Below, piece by piece: positions 25,423 through 34,753 of a stretch of DNA of 64,000 nucleotides. Position 1 is the first letter of the stretch, and each line of letters starts with the position of its first letter. Both the position numbers and the translations under genes were made by a program. A model generated the notes under the pieces. The model had not been told where the DNA came from. It saw nothing but the letters and a program-made list of their open reading frames with translations, and did no database searches. Origin of the DNA: Luteibacter yeojuensis (GTDB lineage: Bacteria > Pseudomonadota > Gammaproteobacteria > Xanthomonadales > Rhodanobacteraceae); NCBI RefSeq assembly GCF_011742875.1, contig NZ_JAAQTL010000002.1:434001-498000 (forward strand). The letters run 5' to 3'.

Positions 25423-26034
25423 CTAGGTGCAGGATGATCGAAACCACCTGGCAATCCTCGCCGTCGCCGTTTCTACAAGATGGGCCAGGCCGACGCCCGC
25501 CAGGTGAAGCAACACGACTAGAACGATTGCTGCTGCAAGCTCCTGATTGAGCACATCGGAGTCGTTGGATAACGTGCCGCCGCGCGCTTCATAAATGATT
25601 TCACCGGCCAGATGGGTGCCCATAACGGAGACGATCCACCAGCATGTCCAGCCAACGGTGGCATATAGGCGGCCCTTCCATAAGTTCCAGACGCTTGCGC
25701 GGTGCTCGGACTTGGGCTTCAGACGCACCATGGCTATCCATGCAATGGCGTGAAGAACAAGCACCGCGTAGAGGGATGTAAACCATATAGCCAGATTTTC
25801 GCGTGCGTCATGCGACGTCAAACCCATCAATGCCTCCAGGCGGCCGTACAGGGCTGGAGGAAAGGCCAGAACAAAATCCTCATCGAGACGAATCCAAGCC
25901 ATACTGTAGAGAAACGTCGCGACGGCGAGCCATGACGCCCAGCCGATCATCCGCCTCAAGGCAATCACGAGACGACCACCGTGCCATATGCCATAAGCCC
26001 GGTGAGGTTCGAGTTTGGAGCATCCTTGGAGCAT
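25423..26034 (-). CDS. Unrecognised four-span inner membrane protein
   Basis: 203 residues. I do not recognise a family. About four hydrophobic segments can be seen: WASWLAVATFLYSMAWI, FTSLYAVLVLHAIAWIAMV, TVGWTCWWIVSVMGTHLAG and AAAIVLVVLLHLAGVGLAHL. Base composition is visibly less GC-rich than its neighbours. ATG at 26034 has AAGGAAA about 7 bases upstream; a later ATG (MIGWAS) near residue 29 would remove a hydrophilic leader. It stands alone, separated from the acyl operon by 162 bp and followed by a repeat-rich gap, so acquisition by transfer is possible. Confidence 0.6.
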   Translation of the reverse strand: MLQGCSKLEPHRAYGIWHGGRLVIALRRMIGWASWLAVATFLYSMAWIRLDEDFVLAFPPALYGRLEALMGLTSHDARENLAIWFTSLYAVLVLHAIAWIAMVRLKPKSEHRASVWNLWKGRLYATVGWTCWWIVSVMGTHLAGEIIYEARGGTLSNDSDVLNQELAAAIVLVVLLHLAGVGLAHLVETATARIARWFRSSCT

Positions 26035-26364
26035 GCATTTTTCCTTTTCTTTGCATCGGACTGCGAATGTCCGACCCTTGTTGATCAGGGCTAACGCGCC
26101 ACGCCAACGGTATGAGGTTTCGGCGCATCCTCATATAGGGAAATTCTGAAAATTCGCGTGATTACCTCGAAGCACCTGCATCCGCAGAACGGGCGCTTTG
26201 CTCGCCTATCGCCGCACCTCAATTTGCGGAGAGGTGTGTCAGGCGAATGCGATGGCGCAAGCCGAGCTTGCAAGATGCGGCGAAGCCGCTTGGACGTGGG
26301 CCTGCGCTAGCAGGGCAACCGATTGCGTAGCGCGCGACGTATCCTCAAACGCGTAAGTCGCTGG

Positions 26365-26384
26365 GCCCCTGCCTTCGCAGGGGC
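26365..26384. repeat. REP-like hairpin, copy 1
   Basis: GCCCCTGC, loop CTTC, GCAGGGGC: a perfect 8-bp stem. It shares loop and flanks (CTGGG before, GACGA after) with the hairpin at 32672-32691, so both belong to one dispersed family. Confidence 0.75.
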
Positions 26385-26510
26385 GACGAACAAAAAAGGT
26401 TCATCGCGGAAGTCCGGGGACGCATGCCGCATGCATCGGTTCATTCGCCAAGGCGAATGCATGTAGCCAGCGGCTGGCGCCGCCGCTGCTCGGGCGGTAG
26501 GGCCAGAGCC

Positions 26511-26642
26511 TTCGGTGTCCACCCTCGCTGCTCAGACAGGTCCTCCGCGTTCGTATCGGTGGGGCCGCTTGCGCGGCCCGTTTACCTATCTGGCCTTCGG
26601 CCGCTCACTTGTGCGGAACTCGCCTCGAGGGTGGACACCGAA
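26511..26642 (+). repeat. MITE-like element, copy A
   Basis: A 132-bp unit bounded by perfect 17-base inverted ends: TTCGGTGTCCACCCTCG at 26511-26527 and its exact complement at 26626-26642. Its interior recurs in opposite orientation at 26873-27002, for example the 30 bases ending at 26630. There is no transposase inside. It would be mobilised in trans or behave as a large hairpin repeat. Confidence 0.75.
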
Positions 26643-26872
26643 GACTCCCCCGATACATGAGGTGCGTGTCCGGAGAGCAGCACCGCACAAGCCGGCAGCC
26701 GCTGCTCATGCGACAGCATCGCATCGCCTCGGTCCGGTAGCGCCGGTCAGGCCTTTCGTGACGCCGGGCCACCCCTTGTCGGGCATCTTTCGCCTGAAGC
26801 CGTGCGCGTGCAGGCCACCGTCTCGAACGCCCGCCGCTCTCCCCTCACGCGCCCGCGCCGCCCGGGAGGGTC

Positions 26873-27002
26873 CTTGGTGTCCGCCCTCGAGGCGAGTTCC
26901 GCACAAGTGAGCGGCCGCAGGCCAATAAGTACATGGGCCGCGTCAGCGGCCTTCCTTTACGAACGCGGAGGACCTGTCTGAGCAGCGAGGGTGGGCACCA
27001 AG
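26873..27002 (-). repeat. MITE-like element, copy B (inverted)
   Basis: A 130-bp unit with inverted ends at 26873-26889 and 26986-27002 (15 of 17 matching). Its interior matches copy A on the other strand over most of its length, with scattered differences near the middle. The two copies lie 230 bp apart in inverted orientation. Confidence 0.75.
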
Positions 27003-27130
27003 GGCCCATGCCAAGCGCTAAGGTGCGTAGCGCTTTGGCGACTCGATGCTCGTGAACGCCGGGACGAGCTCGGGGAAACCACAACCGTCGAGCCGAAACA
27101 TCTGTTGCCCCCGGTAATCCGTGAAGAACC

Positions 27131-27162
27131 ATAAAAAAGCCGCGACCCGAAGGCCGCGGCTT
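27131..27162 (-). terminator. Rho-independent terminator of sucCD
   Basis: On the minus strand AAGCCGCG pairs with CGCGGCTT across a 10-base loop and is followed by a run of T (27138-27133). It lies 25 bases past the sucD stop. Confidence 0.85.
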
Positions 27163-27186
27163 CTTCGATACAGCTGCTTGCGAGGC

Positions 27187-28059
<873 letters not shown>

Positions 28060-28073
28060 GTTGCTTTCGCTCC

Positions 28074-29234
28074 TCAGGCCGCGGCGGCCACGGCCTTCTG
28101 GGCCGCATCGTTGAGATCGTCGGCCGGCGTGATCGCCAGGCCCGAGTTGGCCAGCAGTTCGCGGCCCTTCTCGACATTGGTGCCCTGCAGGCGCACGACC
28201 ACCGGAATCTTCAGGCCCACTTCCTTCACGGCCGCGATGATGCCTTCGGCAATCAGGTCGCAACGCACGATGCCGCCGAAGATGTTGACCAGGATGGCCT
28301 TCACCTTGTCGGAGGAGAGGATGAGCTTGAACGCCTCGGTGACGCGCTCCTTCGTGGCGCCGCCGCCGACGTCGAGGAAGTTGGCCGGCTCGCCGCCCGC
28401 CAGCTTGATCACATCCATGGTGGCCATCGCGAGGCCGGCACCGTTGACCATGCAGCCGATCGTGCCGTCCATCGTGACGTAATTGAGATTGTGCTGGACC
28501 GCGGCCGCTTCGGCGGCGTCTTCCTGCGTCAGGTCGCGCATGGCGGCGAGGTCCGGATGACGGAACTCGGCGTTGTCGTCGGAATTCACCTTGCCGTCGA
28601 GGGCGGCGAGGTTGCCGTCGGCGAGGATCGCCAGCGGGTTCAGCTCGACCAGCGCGAGATCCTTCTCGTTGAACAGCTTGTACAGGCCCATCATGATCTT
28701 GACGAGCTGGTTCACCTGCTTCGGATTCAGGTCCATCTTGAACCCGAGGTCGCGGCACTGGTACGGCTGCAGGCCTTCGACGTAATCCACCACGATCGTG
28801 TGGATGTCTTCCGGCGTGTCGTGGGCCACCTGTTCGATGTCCACGCCGCCGTGCTTGGAGGCGATGAACGAAATCGACTTGGTGTCGCGATCGGTGAGGA
28901 TCGACAGGTACAGTTCCTTCGCGATGTCGGTCGCGTCGGTGACCAGGACCAGGTTCACCGGCAGCGCGCGGCCGGCGGACTGGTAGGTTTCCATGTTCGT
29001 GCCGAGCATGCCCTTGGCAGCGGCGCGGACATCGTCCAGGCTACGGCAGAACTTGACGCCGCCGGCCTTGCCGCGGCCGCCCGCATGGATCTGGGCCTTC
29101 ACCATCCACTGCGTGCCGCCAAGGTGCTTGGCGGCATCGACGGCGGCGTCGGGAGAGTTGGCAATCTTGCCCGGCGGCACGGCAATGCCGTACTTGGCGA
29201 ACAGTTCTTTAGCCTGGTACTCGTGGAAATTCAT
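28074..29234 (-). CDS. sucC: Succinyl-CoA ligase (ADP-forming), beta subunit
   Basis: 386 residues, standard length. ATP-grasp domain at the N-terminus ([33 protein letters not shown]) and the succinate/CoA domain at the C-terminus ([32 protein letters not shown]). ATG at 29234 fits the family start and has GAGG upstream; the open frame continues upstream for 32 codons without support. First gene of a two-gene operon ending in a terminator at 27131-27162. It is divergent from pilS, an arrangement common in xanthomonads. Confidence 0.97.
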   Translation of the reverse strand: MNFHEYQAKELFAKYGIAVPPGKIANSPDAAVDAAKHLGGTQWMVKAQIHAGGRGKAGGVKFCRSLDDVRAAAKGMLGTNMETYQSAGRALPVNLVLVTDATDIAKELYLSILTDRDTKSISFIASKHGGVDIEQVAHDTPEDIHTIVVDYVEGLQPYQCRDLGFKMDLNPKQVNQLVKIMMGLYKLFNEKDLALVELNPLAILADGNLAALDGKVNSDDNAEFRHPDLAAMRDLTQEDAAEAAAVQHNLNYVTMDGTIGCMVNGAGLAMATMDVIKLAGGEPANFLDVGGGATKERVTEAFKLILSSDKVKAILVNIFGGIVRCDLIAEGIIAAVKEVGLKIPVVVRLQGTNVEKGRELLANSGLAITPADDLNDAAQKAVAAAA

Positions 29235-29489
29235 TCGATACCTCGAGCGAACGGGAGAAAACGTGTGAAAGCGCGCCGGCCGTGAGGCCCGCACGGGGAG
29301 GGGGGATCGATTGCGAGGCATTTCACGCAATACGGCCGCGTATTTTCCCGGAAGGCGCCCCGGATGGAAAGGGGCGCCAAGACATTCGCCCGCGGATGGC
29401 GGCCCCGGACCGGCTTGCCGCCACTGCCCGGCCCCCTATACTGGGGCCTCATCTCGGGCCCGGGGGCCCCTCGGCGGAGAAGTATCCAG

Positions 29490-31133
29490 GTGTCCACGCC
29501 CGCGTCGACCATCGCCGCCCGAGCGAGCGCGAATCAGGCTACGTCGCGCCACGAACTCTTCTTTTTCAACTACTTCCGACTGGGCCAGGCGGCGGTCTAC
29601 ACCGCGCTGGCGTTCCGCCCGGAGCATATGAACTGGCCGGCGCTGCCGGAGCCCGTCATCGCCCGGGTCTTCGCCCTCGCCTACCTGCTGGCCGCCCTCG
29701 TGATGGTGGCGCGCACCCGGCATACCCTGCACCGGCCGGTGCTGATCGTCTCCATCGGGCTCACGCTGGACATCGCCGCGGCCATGCTGGCCCTGGTGCT
29801 GATGCACGACGTGCGCATGGGGGTGGCCATGATGCTGGCCGTGAACATCGCCACGGGCGCGCTCCTGCTGCCCTTCCGGATATCGATGTTCTTCGCCGCA
29901 CTGGCCACGCTGGGGATGCTGGGGCACTCGGTGTTCGACCTCACGGAAGCCGATCCCTCCGACCGGGAGTTTGCCGAATACGGCCTGTTCGGCGCGGCCT
30001 ACTTCGCCTGCGCCTCGCTCTGCTACGTGCTGGGTCGGAACATCCGCGCCTCGGAGGCCCTGGCCGAGCAGCGCGGCATCGACCTGGCGAACCTCTCCCA
30101 GGTGAACGAGCTCATCATCCGGCGCATGAAAACCGGCGTGCTGCTGGTGGACGAGGGCAACCGCATCCACCAGCTCAACGAATCGGCCTGGATGCTCATG
30201 GGCAATCCCTCGGCCGACCAGCGCGACCTGGGCAGCCTCGCGCCCGAGCTGTCGCGACGCCTCTATCACTGGCGCGCATCCGGCAAGCTGGACGAAAGCG
30301 CCACCATGCTGGCCGACGGCACCCCCGAAGTGGTGCCCCGCTTCACGCGCCTGGCGCCGAACGACGACTCCCATGTGCTCATCTTCCTCGACGACACCTC
30401 GCTGGTGTCGCGTCGCGCGGAGGAACTGACGCTGAGTTCGCTGGGCCGGCTGTCCGCGTCCATCGCCCACGAGATCCGCAATCCTCTCGCCGCGATCCAC
30501 TATTCGGCGCAGCTGCTGGCCGAATCCACGGACATGAACGATACCGACCTGCGCATGGTCGAGATCATCAACAACCATTGCTCGCGGCTCAACGAGATCA
30601 TCGAAAACATCCTGCAGCTGTCGCGCCGCGAACGTTCGCGGCCGGAAACCCTCGACCTGGGCCAATGGGTACACCATTTCGTGACCGAGTACCGCCAGGG
30701 CAACGACCTCGGCTCGGACATCCTCCGCGCCGTCTCCGGCAGCGAACCGGTGGCCGCCGTGGCCGATCCCCAGCACCTCCAGCAGGTGATCTGGAACCTC
30801 GTGCAGAACGCCCTGCGCTACGGCCGCCTGCCCGGCGAGCCGGCGCGCGTGATGCTGGTCGCGAGGCATTCGGAGGCGGGCATTCCCATCCTCGAGGTGA
30901 TCGATCGCGGCCCTGGCATTCCGCCGAAGGTGGCCGCGCAGATCTTCGAACCCTTCTTCACCACGCACGAATACGGCACGGGACTCGGCCTTTACCTCGC
31001 CCGGCAGATGGCGGAAGCGAACCAGGCCGCCCTCGAATACGTGCGTGTGGCGGGCGGCGGCAGCTGCTTCCGGATCAGCCTGACCCCGCCGGCGCGTACC
31101 GCCGCGGCGGCACCCGTGGCGGTCCGCGCGTGA
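29490..31133 (+). CDS. pilS: Type IV pilus sensor histidine kinase PilS
   Basis: 547 residues from GTG. Six membrane spans at about 25-210 form the PilS input domain (FFNYFRLGQAAVYTALAF to AYFACASLCYVLGRN). A PAS-like segment (LLVDEGNRIHQLNESA) and the kinase core follow: HisKA with SASIAHEIRNPLAAI, then N box VIWNLVQNALRYG, G1 VIDRGPGIP and TTHEYGTGLGLYLARQ. It senses pilin in the membrane and controls PilR. GTG at 29490 is chosen over earlier in-frame codons because GGAGA lies about 10 bases upstream and the family starts there. Confidence 0.9.
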   Translation: MSTPASTIAARASANQATSRHELFFFNYFRLGQAAVYTALAFRPEHMNWPALPEPVIARVFALAYLLAALVMVARTRHTLHRPVLIVSIGLTLDIAAAMLALVLMHDVRMGVAMMLAVNIATGALLLPFRISMFFAALATLGMLGHSVFDLTEADPSDREFAEYGLFGAAYFACASLCYVLGRNIRASEALAEQRGIDLANLSQVNELIIRRMKTGVLLVDEGNRIHQLNESAWMLMGNPSADQRDLGSLAPELSRRLYHWRASGKLDESATMLADGTPEVVPRFTRLAPNDDSHVLIFLDDTSLVSRRAEELTLSSLGRLSASIAHEIRNPLAAIHYSAQLLAESTDMNDTDLRMVEIINNHCSRLNEIIENILQLSRRERSRPETLDLGQWVHHFVTEYRQGNDLGSDILRAVSGSEPVAAVADPQHLQQVIWNLVQNALRYGRLPGEPARVMLVARHSEAGIPILEVIDRGPGIPPKVAAQIFEPFFTTHEYGTGLGLYLARQMAEANQAALEYVRVAGGGSCFRISLTPPARTAAAAPVAVRA

Positions 31134-31200
31134 CGGGCGCCCTTTGCGTATCCCTCCCGGGCGGTTACATTTGGACTATTCACCGAAACATTCGGACCCA

Positions 31201-32598
31201 ATGAGCAAGCAGACCGTACTGGTCATCGACGACGAGCGGGACATCCGCGAGTTGCTGACCATCACTCTCGGTCGAATGGAACTCGACGTCGACGCCGTGG
31301 GGAGCGTCAGCGAAGCGCGGAGCGCACTGGCCGCCCGGCGCTACGACCTGTGCTTCACCGACATGCGGCTTCCCGACGGCAGTGGCCAGGAGATCATCGA
31401 ACTGATCGCCGCGAGCTATCCGGACATGCCGGTGGCGATGATCACGGCGTACGGCAACGTCGACGCCGCGGTGAACGCGCTCAAGGCGGGTGCCTTCGAC
31501 TTCGTTTCCAAGCCGGTGGATATCCATCTCCTCCGCCGCCTCGTCCGCACCGCGCTGCGCCTCTCCGAGGAGCGCAAGGCCGAAGCCGGCAGCAAGACCG
31601 CCCCCGGCGCGGATCGCCTCATCGGCGATTCTCCCGCCATGACCGACGTGCGCGGCAAGATCGCCAAGCTGGCCCGCAACCAGGCCCCGGTGTACATCGC
31701 CGGCGAATCCGGCGTGGGCAAGGAGCTGGTCGCGCGCCTCATCCACGAGATGGGCCCACGTTCCGCCGGCGCTTTCGTGCCGGTGAACTGCGGCGCCATC
31801 CCGTCCGAATTGATGGAAAGCGAGTTCTTCGGCCACCGCAAGGGCAGCTTCACCGGCGCGCACGCCGACAAGGAAGGTCTGTTCCAGGCGGCACAGGGCG
31901 GCACGCTGTTCCTCGACGAGGTCGCCGAGCTGCCGCTGCACATGCAGGTGAAGCTGCTGCGCGCCATCCAGGAAAAAGCCGTGCGCCCGATCGGCGGCCG
32001 CGATGAGATTCCGGTGGACGTGCGCATCCTATCGGCCACGCACAAGAACCTTGCCGCGCTGGTCGAGCAGGGCCTGTTCCGCCAGGACCTGTTCTACCGC
32101 ATCAACGTGATTGAATTGCGGGTGCCGCCGCTGCGCGAGCGCCGCGGCGACGTGCCTCGCCTCGCCGACTTCATCCTGCGCCAGCTGGCCACCGAATCCG
32201 GCGGCTCGACCGGGCGATTGAAGCCCGAAGCCCTGGCCGCGCTGGAGGCCTACCACTTCCCGGGCAACGTGCGCGAACTGGAGAACATCCTCGAACGCGC
32301 GATGGCGATGTGCGAAGGGGACACCATCGAGGCCGACGACCTGATGTTGCCGCAACGCAGCGCGGCGCCGGCCACCGCCACCGAGACCGAGGCGGCACCC
32401 GCCGCCATCGCCAATGCGACGGTGCGTGGCGTAGCCGCCGCGGACGGTTCGCTCGAGGATTACATTTCGAACATCGAGCGCGACACGATCATCAAGGCAC
32501 TGGAAGAGTCGCGGTACAACAAGACGGCGACGGCGAAGAAGCTGGGGATTACGTTCCGTGCGCTGCGGTACAAGCTGAAAAAGCTAGGGATCGACTAA
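31201..32598 (+). CDS. pilR: Sigma-54-dependent response regulator PilR
   Basis: 465 residues. Receiver with Asp54 (FTDMRLPDG) and a conserved Lys (VSKPVD). AAA+ domain with Walker A GESGVGKE, sigma-54 contact loop GSFTGA (a common variant of GAFTGA), Walker B GGTLFLDE and arginine-finger region RQDLFYRINV. The C-terminal Fis-type helix-turn-helix is KALEESRYNKTATAKKLG. With PilS it activates RpoN-dependent pilA transcription. No pilA is in the window. 67 bases separate it from pilS. Confidence 0.94.
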   Translation: MSKQTVLVIDDERDIRELLTITLGRMELDVDAVGSVSEARSALAARRYDLCFTDMRLPDGSGQEIIELIAASYPDMPVAMITAYGNVDAAVNALKAGAFDFVSKPVDIHLLRRLVRTALRLSEERKAEAGSKTAPGADRLIGDSPAMTDVRGKIAKLARNQAPVYIAGESGVGKELVARLIHEMGPRSAGAFVPVNCGAIPSELMESEFFGHRKGSFTGAHADKEGLFQAAQGGTLFLDEVAELPLHMQVKLLRAIQEKAVRPIGGRDEIPVDVRILSATHKNLAALVEQGLFRQDLFYRINVIELRVPPLRERRGDVPRLADFILRQLATESGGSTGRLKPEALAALEAYHFPGNVRELENILERAMAMCEGDTIEADDLMLPQRSAAPATATETEAAPAAIANATVRGVAAADGSLEDYISNIERDTIIKALEESRYNKTATAKKLGITFRALRYKLKKLGID

Positions 32599-32615
32599 GC
32601 CATCCACCTTGTCAT

Positions 32616-32691
32616 TCCTGCGAAAGCAGGAGTGCAGCGCCTCACCACCTGATTGAGGACCGAGTCCCTGGGTCCCTGCCTTCGCAGGGAC
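32616..32691. repeat. REP-like double hairpin (copy 2 of the CCTGC family)
   Basis: A first hairpin, TCCTGC-GAAA-GCAGGA (32616-32631), is followed 40 bases later by GTCCCTGC-CTTC-GCAGGGAC (32672-32691). The paired arrangement just after the pilR stop is typical of bacterial REP doublets. The second hairpin matches 26365-26384. It may also serve as transcript end between the convergent pilR and kinase genes. Confidence 0.75.
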
Positions 32692-32736
32692 GACGAGAGG
32701 TGAAACGCGACGTCAACGCGGAAAAATGCCTGTGAA

Positions 32737-34290
32737 CTAGGCGCTGGCATCCAGCGCCTCGCGCACCTTCCGCAACAAACCCCTCGACTGGACCGGCTTC
32801 TCGATCACATACAGGTGATCCAGTTGCGGCAACTCGTCGAAGTTCGGCGGAGCATCCGGCCGGGCCAGCAGCAGCACCGCGCCGGTGTAACCATGCTCGA
32901 GCAACGCGGCGAGCGTGCGCACGCCGGTGAAGAGGTTCATGTCGGCATCCATGACCACGAGATCCGGCACGCCGTGCGCCTCGATCCATTGCAGTGCGGC
33001 CGTGCCGCTCTGGCTCGCGCCCGCCTGGTAACCGTAAGCATCGAGGGTATCCACCAGCAAGGAGAGCTGTACCGCTTCTTCGACCACGACGAGCACGCGC
33101 TCGGCCTCGCCCTGCAGGCTCGCATCCATCGCCTGCGGATCGGGATGGTCGGCGTCCTCCGTGCGCAGGGGCAAGTAGAGATGGAATGCCGTGCCTTCTC
33201 CCGCCTGGCTGCGCACGCGCATGAGACCGCCATGGCTGGCGACGATCCGCTTGCACGAAAGCAGGCCAAGTCCCGTTCCCGCTGCCTTCGTGGTGAAGAA
33301 CGGCTCGAACAGGCGCTGCAATACATCGGGCGTCATGCCCTCGCCGGAGTCGATGACCGAAAGGCGCAGGTACCGCCCCGGCGAAGCCGGCTCGACGTCG
33401 ACGAAGAAATCCTCCGGCAGGCTCACCACGTCGGTTTCGATCCGCAGCGTGCCGCCATCCGGCATGGCCTGGATGGCATTGAGGCAGAGGTTGAGCAGGC
33501 ACTGCTGCAACTCGGTGTGGTTGCCCTCGAAGGCGACCTCGGGATCGAAGATGTCCACCTCCATCTTCACCGTGCGCGGCACGCTCCCCTGCAACAGCAG
33601 GTTCAGCGCCTCGATCAGCGCACCAAGCTTCACCTGCTCCGCCCGTCGCGCGCCGCGCGCGAACGAGAGCATGGACGAGACCATTTCCAGGCCGCGGCGG
33701 CCACAATCGCGCACGAGCGTGCCGAGCCGCGCCAGGCGCGGGTCGTCGGCATAGTCTTCGAGCGTATCGCCCGCGAGCAGCAGCGGCTGCAGCAGGTTGC
33801 GCAGGTCGTGGCTCAGGCCGCCCGCCAGCAGGGCAAGGCTTTCGAAGCGCTGCGCGCGGATCAGCTCGGACTCGGCGCGCTTGCGCGCGCGCTGCTCCTC
33901 GGCTTCGCGCAACGCCCTGCGCACCGCGCTCGCGAGACGCGCGGTGTTGTGCTTGAGGATGTAATCGGTGGCGCCGTTGCGCAACGCCTCGATGGCGGCT
34001 TCCTCGCCAAGCGTCGCCGAGACGAAGATGAACGGGATGTCCGAGGAACGCTCGCGCAGGATCTGCAACGCCCGTTCGCCGCTGAAGACCGGGAGGCTGA
34101 GGTCGGACAGCACGATATCGGGCTGGAAGTCCTCGAGCGCGGCGACGTACGCTTCTTCGTGGTCCACCAGCCGCACGTCGAACGCGATGCCGTCCTCTTC
34201 GAGTTCACCCAGCACCAGTTCCGCGTCGAATGCGTTGTCCTCCACCTGGAGGACGCGAACCTTCTGGGACGGCACGCTCATGTCAGTCAT
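32737..34290 (-). CDS. Hybrid sensor kinase: receiver, histidine kinase, second receiver
   Basis: 517 residues, no membrane span. N-terminal receiver (about 10-125) with Asp63 in LSDLSLP and the DYILKHNTARL ending seen in cytosolic PAS-less hybrids; HisKA with His161 (GGLSHDLRNLLQPLL); ATPase domain with LNLCLNAIQAMPDGG, VIDSGEGM and AGTGLGLLSCKRIVASHGG; C-terminal receiver-like domain with VMDADMNLFTG. The kinase may be switched by phosphorylation of its own first receiver, presumably from the upstream kinase at 34750-36546 through the receiver at 34307. It is the last gene of the three. Confidence 0.85.
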   Translation of the reverse strand: MTDMSVPSQKVRVLQVEDNAFDAELVLGELEEDGIAFDVRLVDHEEAYVAALEDFQPDIVLSDLSLPVFSGERALQILRERSSDIPFIFVSATLGEEAAIEALRNGATDYILKHNTARLASAVRRALREAEEQRARKRAESELIRAQRFESLALLAGGLSHDLRNLLQPLLLAGDTLEDYADDPRLARLGTLVRDCGRRGLEMVSSMLSFARGARRAEQVKLGALIEALNLLLQGSVPRTVKMEVDIFDPEVAFEGNHTELQQCLLNLCLNAIQAMPDGGTLRIETDVVSLPEDFFVDVEPASPGRYLRLSVIDSGEGMTPDVLQRLFEPFFTTKAAGTGLGLLSCKRIVASHGGLMRVRSQAGEGTAFHLYLPLRTEDADHPDPQAMDASLQGEAERVLVVVEEAVQLSLLVDTLDAYGYQAGASQSGTAALQWIEAHGVPDLVVMDADMNLFTGVRTLAALLEHGYTGAVLLLARPDAPPNFDELPQLDHLYVIEKPVQSRGLLRKVREALDASA

Positions 34291-34306
34291 GGTCCGGTCT
34301 CGCGCC

Positions 34307-34753
34307 TCAATCCCCTTCAGGACGCTGGTTGAGCACGGCCCAGAAGTGACCGAGCGTCTGCACCGCGGTGAAGAATTGCTGTACGTCCACGGGCTTGAGG
34401 ACATAGGCGTTGACGCCGAGGTCCCAGCTGCGCGCAAGGTCGCTCTCCTCGCGCGACGACGAGAGGATGACCACCGGCAGGCGTTTCCAGCGATCCTCGG
34501 TACGCAGCTGCGTCAGTACCTCGAGGCCATCCATGCGTGGCATCTTGATGTCGAGCAGGATCACCGCCGGATCGCCCTCGGGGCGGTCGGCGAAGGCGCC
34601 GCGACGGTGCAGCCAGTCGAGGCAGTCCACGCCGTCTTCGAGATGCACGATGGGATTGGCCAGCTTGGCCTCGCGCAGGGCGTCGATGGCCATCTCCGCA
34701 TCGGCCATGGAGTCTTCGACAAGGAGGATCGTGCGCAGGTCGCGCTTGTTCAT
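34307..34753 (-). CDS. Single-domain response regulator, Rcp1-like
   Basis: 148 residues, one receiver domain. LVEDSMADAEM, phosphoacceptor Asp68 in ILLDIKMPRMDG, and YVLKPVD with the conserved Lys. The longer beta4-alpha4 loop (RTEDRWKRLPVVILSSS) is typical of the Rcp1 group that pairs with phytochrome-like kinases. No output domain, so it passes phosphate on or acts by protein contact. Its ATG overlaps the upstream kinase stop. Confidence 0.88.
   Translation of the reverse strand: MNKRDLRTILLVEDSMADAEMAIDALREAKLANPIVHLEDGVDCLDWLHRRGAFADRPEGDPAVILLDIKMPRMDGLEVLTQLRTEDRWKRLPVVILSSSREESDLARSWDLGVNAYVLKPVDVQQFFTAVQTLGHFWAVLNQRPEGD

Larger units (their letters stand above)
26035..27130. other. 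1.1-kb gene-free, repeat-rich region
   Basis: No gene can be supported. The open frames here are Arg/Pro/Gly-rich products of repeat DNA and run in several frames on both strands. The region holds one REP-like hairpin (26365-26384) and two inverted copies of a roughly 130-bp element with terminal inverted repeats (26511-26642 and 26873-27002). Confidence 0.7.

Noticed and set aside
26410..27132. Several open frames of 60-130 codons in the gap
   Set aside because: They have Arg/Pro/Gly-rich content, lie on both strands over the inverted repeats, lack SD sequences and look like translated repeat DNA.
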